Shown here: in pieces, positions 34,501-40,500 of the stretch
Numbering within the stretch: position 1 is the stretch's first letter
Layout: each line of letters opens with the position of its first letter
From: Phlebotomus papatasi
Lineage: Eukaryota; Arthropoda; Insecta; Diptera; Psychodidae
Assembly (NCBI RefSeq): GCF_024763615.1
Contig: NC_077222.1
Coordinates: forward strand, 84,754,001 to 84,818,000
DNA: 64,000 nucleotides
Direction: 5' to 3'
Translations under genes and position numbers: made by a program
The notes under the pieces: generated by a model
What the model saw: only the letters and a program-made list of their open reading frames with translations
What the model was told of the DNA's origin: nothing
Databases searched by the model: none

Positions 34501-37500
34501 AAAATTGAGAGTCTAATCCTTTTTTCCTAGTTTCAGGAAACAAAAAATAAAAACAGGTCCAAAACTGTAATTTTGCTGTGCAATATTTCATACGATTGTG
34601 CAGAATTAATATCACTTTTCTGAAAAACTACTATCACAAAGGGTAGAAGGGTTATTAGGAATCAGATTTATGTAAAAATCTTTTAGGCTGAACAGGCACT
34701 TTTTGTGGGTGGAACAAAATTCACAAACTTGACTCAGATTCATCGATCGCATATAGAAGACTGCTTCTTTCAGATATTTTCCAGGAAACTTCATTTTAGA
34801 TACGATCCCTCATATTCACATCTATTGTAATCTACCGATTTGATCCACCACTAAAAAGGAAAACTTAAAAATCGTAAAGTTGATAAACAAGAAGTAATTT
34901 GACTCAAATAGGCTGCAGTTGAGTAATTATTAAGCAATTTTGCATTTCTTTGATATAAAAATATTTTTCAAGCTTGCACAAACTGAATGTGCAATGAAAG
35001 AATCACATCTGCAATAAGCTCATACAGTTTACAACTGGTTTTTTGACAATCTTTGACATAACCTCACTATTGTGTTGTTTTGCATGACAAAGAAAAGAAA
35101 TTGTCCGTGAGAAGCTGTTTTGTGAAAATTTTAGCTTGTTCACCTGCTGAAGCTCAATATCTGAGCTAAATCCCGATTCCTGCAGCTGCAGGAACAGAGA
35201 AATCGTCAATGGTGCGCATTCAAACGTTTTTGTGCATATCCGGCTCCGTGGAGGAATGGTGGAATCTTGTGTGGTCTTCTCGCTTGCAGAGTTTTAGTCA
35301 ATTTTTAGCTTTAAAAACTTATTGATTCGTGTAAATTTGGTGATATTTGGACTTTTTAAGAAAGTATTCATCAGATTTAACCGTTTCCGGAGTGAAATTC
35401 TCGTAGAACCAATCAAAAAAATGGTTTTTAATGTCAATAAAACATCTCTCAGAAAAGTTCCAAAAAAGTGATATTAAAATGTTTTATTCTATATAAAAAT
35501 GGTTTAATCAAGTAGATTAGAGTTCCCTTTAAACAATGATGTGCAACTTTTAGTGTCCGGTGCAAAATTTACGGTGAAAATGGGGTGTTCAATGATGGCG
35601 TGAATCGTGTGCGATAATAGAAACTTGATTCATCTATCGGATAAATCGCCATTAAATTTTCATTTTTCTCTGGAGGAAAATCTAAGGATTTCCTGGAATT
35701 TTGTTTGGTGGGATTATAAACCTTATAAGTAAGACATTTTTTTGGCATAGTTGGAGAATCCATACAGTTTGCATGGTAGTCAGAAAAAATCACTGAACTT
35801 GAACATCATTTTTGTATGCGAAAGTTCAAAGCCTCCCCCTACTTAATAAAGAATAGAATTTTTGATTGAAAAAAAAAAAGATATCAAAAGGAAAAAAAAC
35901 AGACGGAGTCAGGGGATCGAACTCGCGGCACTCCCGTTGAACGCCCGGTGCGCTACCGCTGAGCCAGCGCCGCATGCAGTCCCATACGAATTTTCTTAAT
36001 TATGTGCTGCGTAAGGTGTCATTTTCAACTTTGGGGAATTTAAAAAAAAAAAAATTAACCCGATTTCGCACTTTTTGAATATACCACGTTTAATTTGATG
36101 CCTTTATGCGTAGTTGAGCAAAGCCTCAGATTTTTCTGAATTTGATGACTCGAGTACTTCCCTTGTTAGAAATTTCGCCATAACTTTTCGTTCCGACAAC
36201 GTTACGCACGCGTTCACCCGTTTAGGTTCTTGCCAAGACTGTTTGGTGGGTTTGGTGATTTTAGAACACAGCAATGAGTGGAGAAAACAGTCGAGACAGA
36301 AACCAAGACAAAGAGAAGTCGATAATGCATAAGCACTTAAGTACAGTAAAGTTCTTAAAAACATGTTCATTTTTTATTGAAATAGCACCATGAGGAGGTT
36401 CTTTGGTTTTACAAAATATATTAAGCTAAATATGTTGCAATCTGAGAAATCTTTCCCTTTAACACTTTCTTATTACAGTAGACTCTCTCAAATTCGGGCA
36501 TTTGGCACCAAAATGTCAACCGAATTAGAGAGAAATTCGGGCGACAAACTGTTTGAAATGCAACGATCTTTTGCTCATTTGTATAATCACATTAAGTTTA
36601 CATACTCATATTTATTATAAATCTCAAAATCATCACAACTAAGACAAACCGTGGCAAATTTCAGCATATTTGCTTCATTCGATAATCAGAATCAAATCTG
36701 GAAGATATTAACAAAATTTTCAAATTTAACTGCTGCCCGAATTAAAAAGTATCCCTATCTTAAAAGAGCCGAATTAGCGAGAGTCTACTGTAGTACATGG
36801 CTGTTCTCATGTGCTTCTGCGTTATCGACTTATCTTTTTGTTCGTTCCTGTCACAACTCTTTAGTGGTTTCAGAACACGACGATGACTGAGGAAAACAAG
36901 TAGAGATAGGAACCAACACAGATAAAAGTCGATAATGAAGAAGCACTTAAGTACAGCAAAATTCCAAAAATCATTGGAATAGCAACCATGGGGAAGTTCT
37001 TTAGCTTTACAAATTATATTAAGCCAATTACAGTGTAAGAGCAGAATCACATTGACAGTAAAATGCTCACCGTCACCGTCAAAGCCCTCACCGTATTTCG
37101 TTGATTTACGCATTTTTATTGCAATTCTTACGCAAATTTTCCATTACGATATTACCTTGTCTCATACTCGGTGGCACTAGGTGAAAATAGTATAAGAAAA
37201 TTGAATAAATAAAGCGAAAATGCGATAAACGGTAAGCAATAAGAAAAACTGTAGGATTTTTTTGCTACAGTTTTTCGTACAGTTTTTTTGCTCACCGTTT
37301 ATCGCATTTTCGTTTTATTTCTTCAAATTTTTTATATTATTTTCACCTAGTGCCACCGAGTATGAGATAATGTAACACGGTAATTGAGAATTTGCGTAAA
37401 AATTACAATGAAAATGCGTAAATCAACGAAATACGGTGAGGGCTTTGACGGTGACGGTGAGCATTTTACTGTCAATGTGATTCTGCCCTAATCCCAATTC

Positions 37501-40500
37501 AAATTGAGAAGGGGAAATCTTTCTCCTAAAAATGTTTTTAAATCGTTTAAATCGATCGATCTCAAATTTTAATATGTTACAGCTGGGCTTAAGAGCTTTC
37601 GTTTAAAAAATATCAAGTCCCTCGATTACCCTGACCCGAGCTATAAGGGGTTAAAAATTTAATTTTCAAATTGCCATATTTCCGGTTCTAATTATCGGAA
37701 TTTTTTGATTAATCGGAAGATCCGATTAATCGAAAAATCGAGTTTCGAAAATTAAAAAAATCTATTAAGAAATTAAAACAGTTAGTAAAATGGTTAAACC
37801 TTAAGTTTCAAGGCAGTTTAAGGACAGTTGAGTAAAAGTAATTAATCCTTCAGACTCTTACTGTGATAACACACTTGCACATTAAAATTTTAATATGATT
37901 CACATTAATTGTCGCTGGTGAGAGGCCAAATGTGTAATTTGAGTGTTTGAATCATTTTATATTCAAAATTTGATCTATTTGTTGATAAAAAGGTAGACTT
38001 GGCTCGCAAAATTTGATATAAATTGATTTAAAGCATTAATGCGAAAAATTAATGCGATTTTCTCTTTAATTTTTTAATGTGAAAAATATTTATGCTTTAG
38101 GTAAATTTAAACTTATTTTTGCAGAAAAATTCCACTTCTTTATCAATAAATAGAAAAAACCCAAATATTAAGTGACTCAAAGACACAAATAACATATTTG
38201 GAAGCTCACAAGCGACAATTAATGTGAATCACATAAAAATTTTAATGTGCAAGTGTGATAACGCCGTTAGAAAAAAATTGTTATATTTGCTAATTGGAAA
38301 TGCCAGATTTTTGGAAATGTAGGAAACCTTTTAGTCCGAAACTCTTGCAAGGATGGTAAGGCCTTTTAAGAGGATACCTCGACCGCCCACAAAACGACTT
38401 AAATGTATTAATTTATCTGAAATACTACGAAAAGAAATCTATTTCTAATCTTTCAAGAATTTTGTCTACTTTTCAGAACGCATACGTTAAAGATAAAAAA
38501 CCTTACCTGAATGGGAAGATATGCTATTCTTAATACTGTTGCCATTGAGATTAAATGAGAATGTTTTCTCCATCATTGACATGGTGGATTGTGTTGAATT
38601 TGATGTGGATGCAGTTGAATTGGAGCTTGTGGATGATATTATCGTGGCTGTGCTAAATTGCAATCGTGGTTGCCGTAAAATCACTTTCCCTGAACTATTT
38701 CCATTATTTTGTGTCGATGGTATAGCGGGTTTTCCGCTACTTGAATGGAAAATCGATTTACAAAATAGTCTTTGTTGTTCATTCCTCTTATTCTTCTTGT
38801 CTCCATTTAATTTGCTCTCCTCTTCGTCAGTCTCTTCTGCAAAGGTGACAAGAAAAAGATAAGGTTATACACATAATGTATATATAAATAACCAAGAGTA
38901 AAGAAATAGAATGCAAACATTCTCTATTGTGAGTAAGATTATTTTTTACGCTAACCACATTTCACCGACATTTCTTCCAAAATGGTTATACATAAATAAA
39001 ATTGCGGTTCTGTAAATTTTCTGAAACTTGTTAATTTTATTCACTTAGCTTCTGTTGTGCTTAGACCGTTTAATGATATGAAAACAAAGAAAAAGAAATG
39101 AATAGTGAAGTATTTAGACATTAAAAAATTTGAATAAATTTTGGAAAAATTATTGCAATCATTTTAAAATTTGCATAAAACTAAACTTTTTTGTTTACAA
39201 TGAGTAATTTATCTAAAATACGAAAATAAAAATGTTTGAATAATAAAAAATATGTTTGGCTTGGCTAAAAACTCGAAATTTTTGTTTTTGTTAATAATAT
39301 GTTCTATTTAAAACAATAAAGTAAGGCAAAATCGATAAAAAAATGGTTGTCAACCACTAATATTTTGGTTAATTTGCCAAGACAGATAATAAATTTTTGA
39401 TTTTTGGCTTTCCAAAAATATTTCAGCATTTTTATATGCGTCAAAGATTTATGATTTTTAAGAAGTGAAACACAGAATTTTGACCTGGCACTTGTCTTTT
39501 ATTTCTTGCCAAGTTTCGAAGCCACAATACATAGAATGAATTTGAAATAGTTTCACTTTTTCAATTAGGTTTCCTTCCATAGAAATAGAATGGTAAAAAA
39601 GGGTGTCAGAGATTTGGTTCTCTACCGCTTTTACACAAATATTCGGAGTAATTCGTCCACTTGTACTATTTTTTTTTCAGCCCAATTCCCTGACACCCTT
39701 TTCCTACTATTCTATAAGAAAACTTAAGAATAAAAAGTTGTGAAACTATTTCAGGACCATTATATCATGCTCCGGAATGTTGGCAAAATTCTGTGTTTCA
39801 CTTCTTGAAAATCATAAATTTTACTTTTTACGCTCAAACAGGCTGAAATATGCTTGGGAAAGGGAAAGTTAAAAATTTGTTATCTATACAATATTACAGA
39901 AAATTAGGTATAATTTACAACATTTTTTTATTAAATAAATTTTGCGTTATTTACTGCCCAAAATGGAATATTTTACAGGACGAAATACACTATTGAATTG
40001 GAATTATGAGACTTTAACCAAAATACTTATTTTACTAGCAAATTTTTGCAGAAAATATACTAATAAATTTTTGTTTTAGAAAACTGTGCCAAATTTCGGA
40101 CATGTTGCATATTATAAACCTCTTGAAATTTGAATTTGAAATTTTCTGTTATTACTTTGCCAAGAGCATTGTTTAGATTTGTTTTATCTATTTTTTTAAT
40201 AGGTTTAAAATTAAAATTTTAGATATTGCTTTGAGTCTTATATCGGACACTAATTTTCTCAAAGTCCCTTCATCCTAACGGAACGTTTCCAAGAATTTTT
40301 CTACAGCAATTTGGTTTAAAAACAGAAAAAAAGTCTTAAAATTGTTCGTTAATGTTTGTGATTTCCTTTTGGAACCTACGAAATGCTCGTAAATTCTATA
40401 ACCCACTAAAAAGTTCCTAAAGTTTGTAATATTTTCACAAACATTGTTCGTGACGTGCATTTTTTGTTCTTTCATAAACATTTATTCGTACATTTTTGTT

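Larger units (their letters stand above)
33308..36166. repeat. large fold-back element carrying tRNA-like promoters in both arms
   Basis: The left arm, about 33308-33893, starts ACAAGGGAAGTACTCGAG; the right arm, 34111-34373 plus 35840-36166, ends CTCGAGTACTTCCCTTGT. The arms are near-perfect inverted copies about 590 bp long, and the right arm is split by a TA-flanked element. The loop (33894-34110) is partly palindromic as well (GTTTTAATCATTTC / GCAATGATTAAAAC). Small frames beginning MSKASDFSEFDDSSTSL on both arms are mirror images of each other and not supported as genes. Confidence 0.88.
32125..38506 (-). other. trx intron 2 (6.4 kb)
   Basis: Donor CATTCAG|GTAAGG at 38506, acceptor GCATTTGCAG at 32125-32126. 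It holds a MITE, a large fold-back with a nested TA element, a pogo-like MITE, a TAA-flanked MITE and a hAT-like MITE. Confidence 0.85.

Noticed and set aside
33118..36332. Pair of frames starting MSKASDFSEFDDSSTSL as a gene family
   Set aside because: They are the two mirror-image ends of the fold-back arms and diverge outside it.
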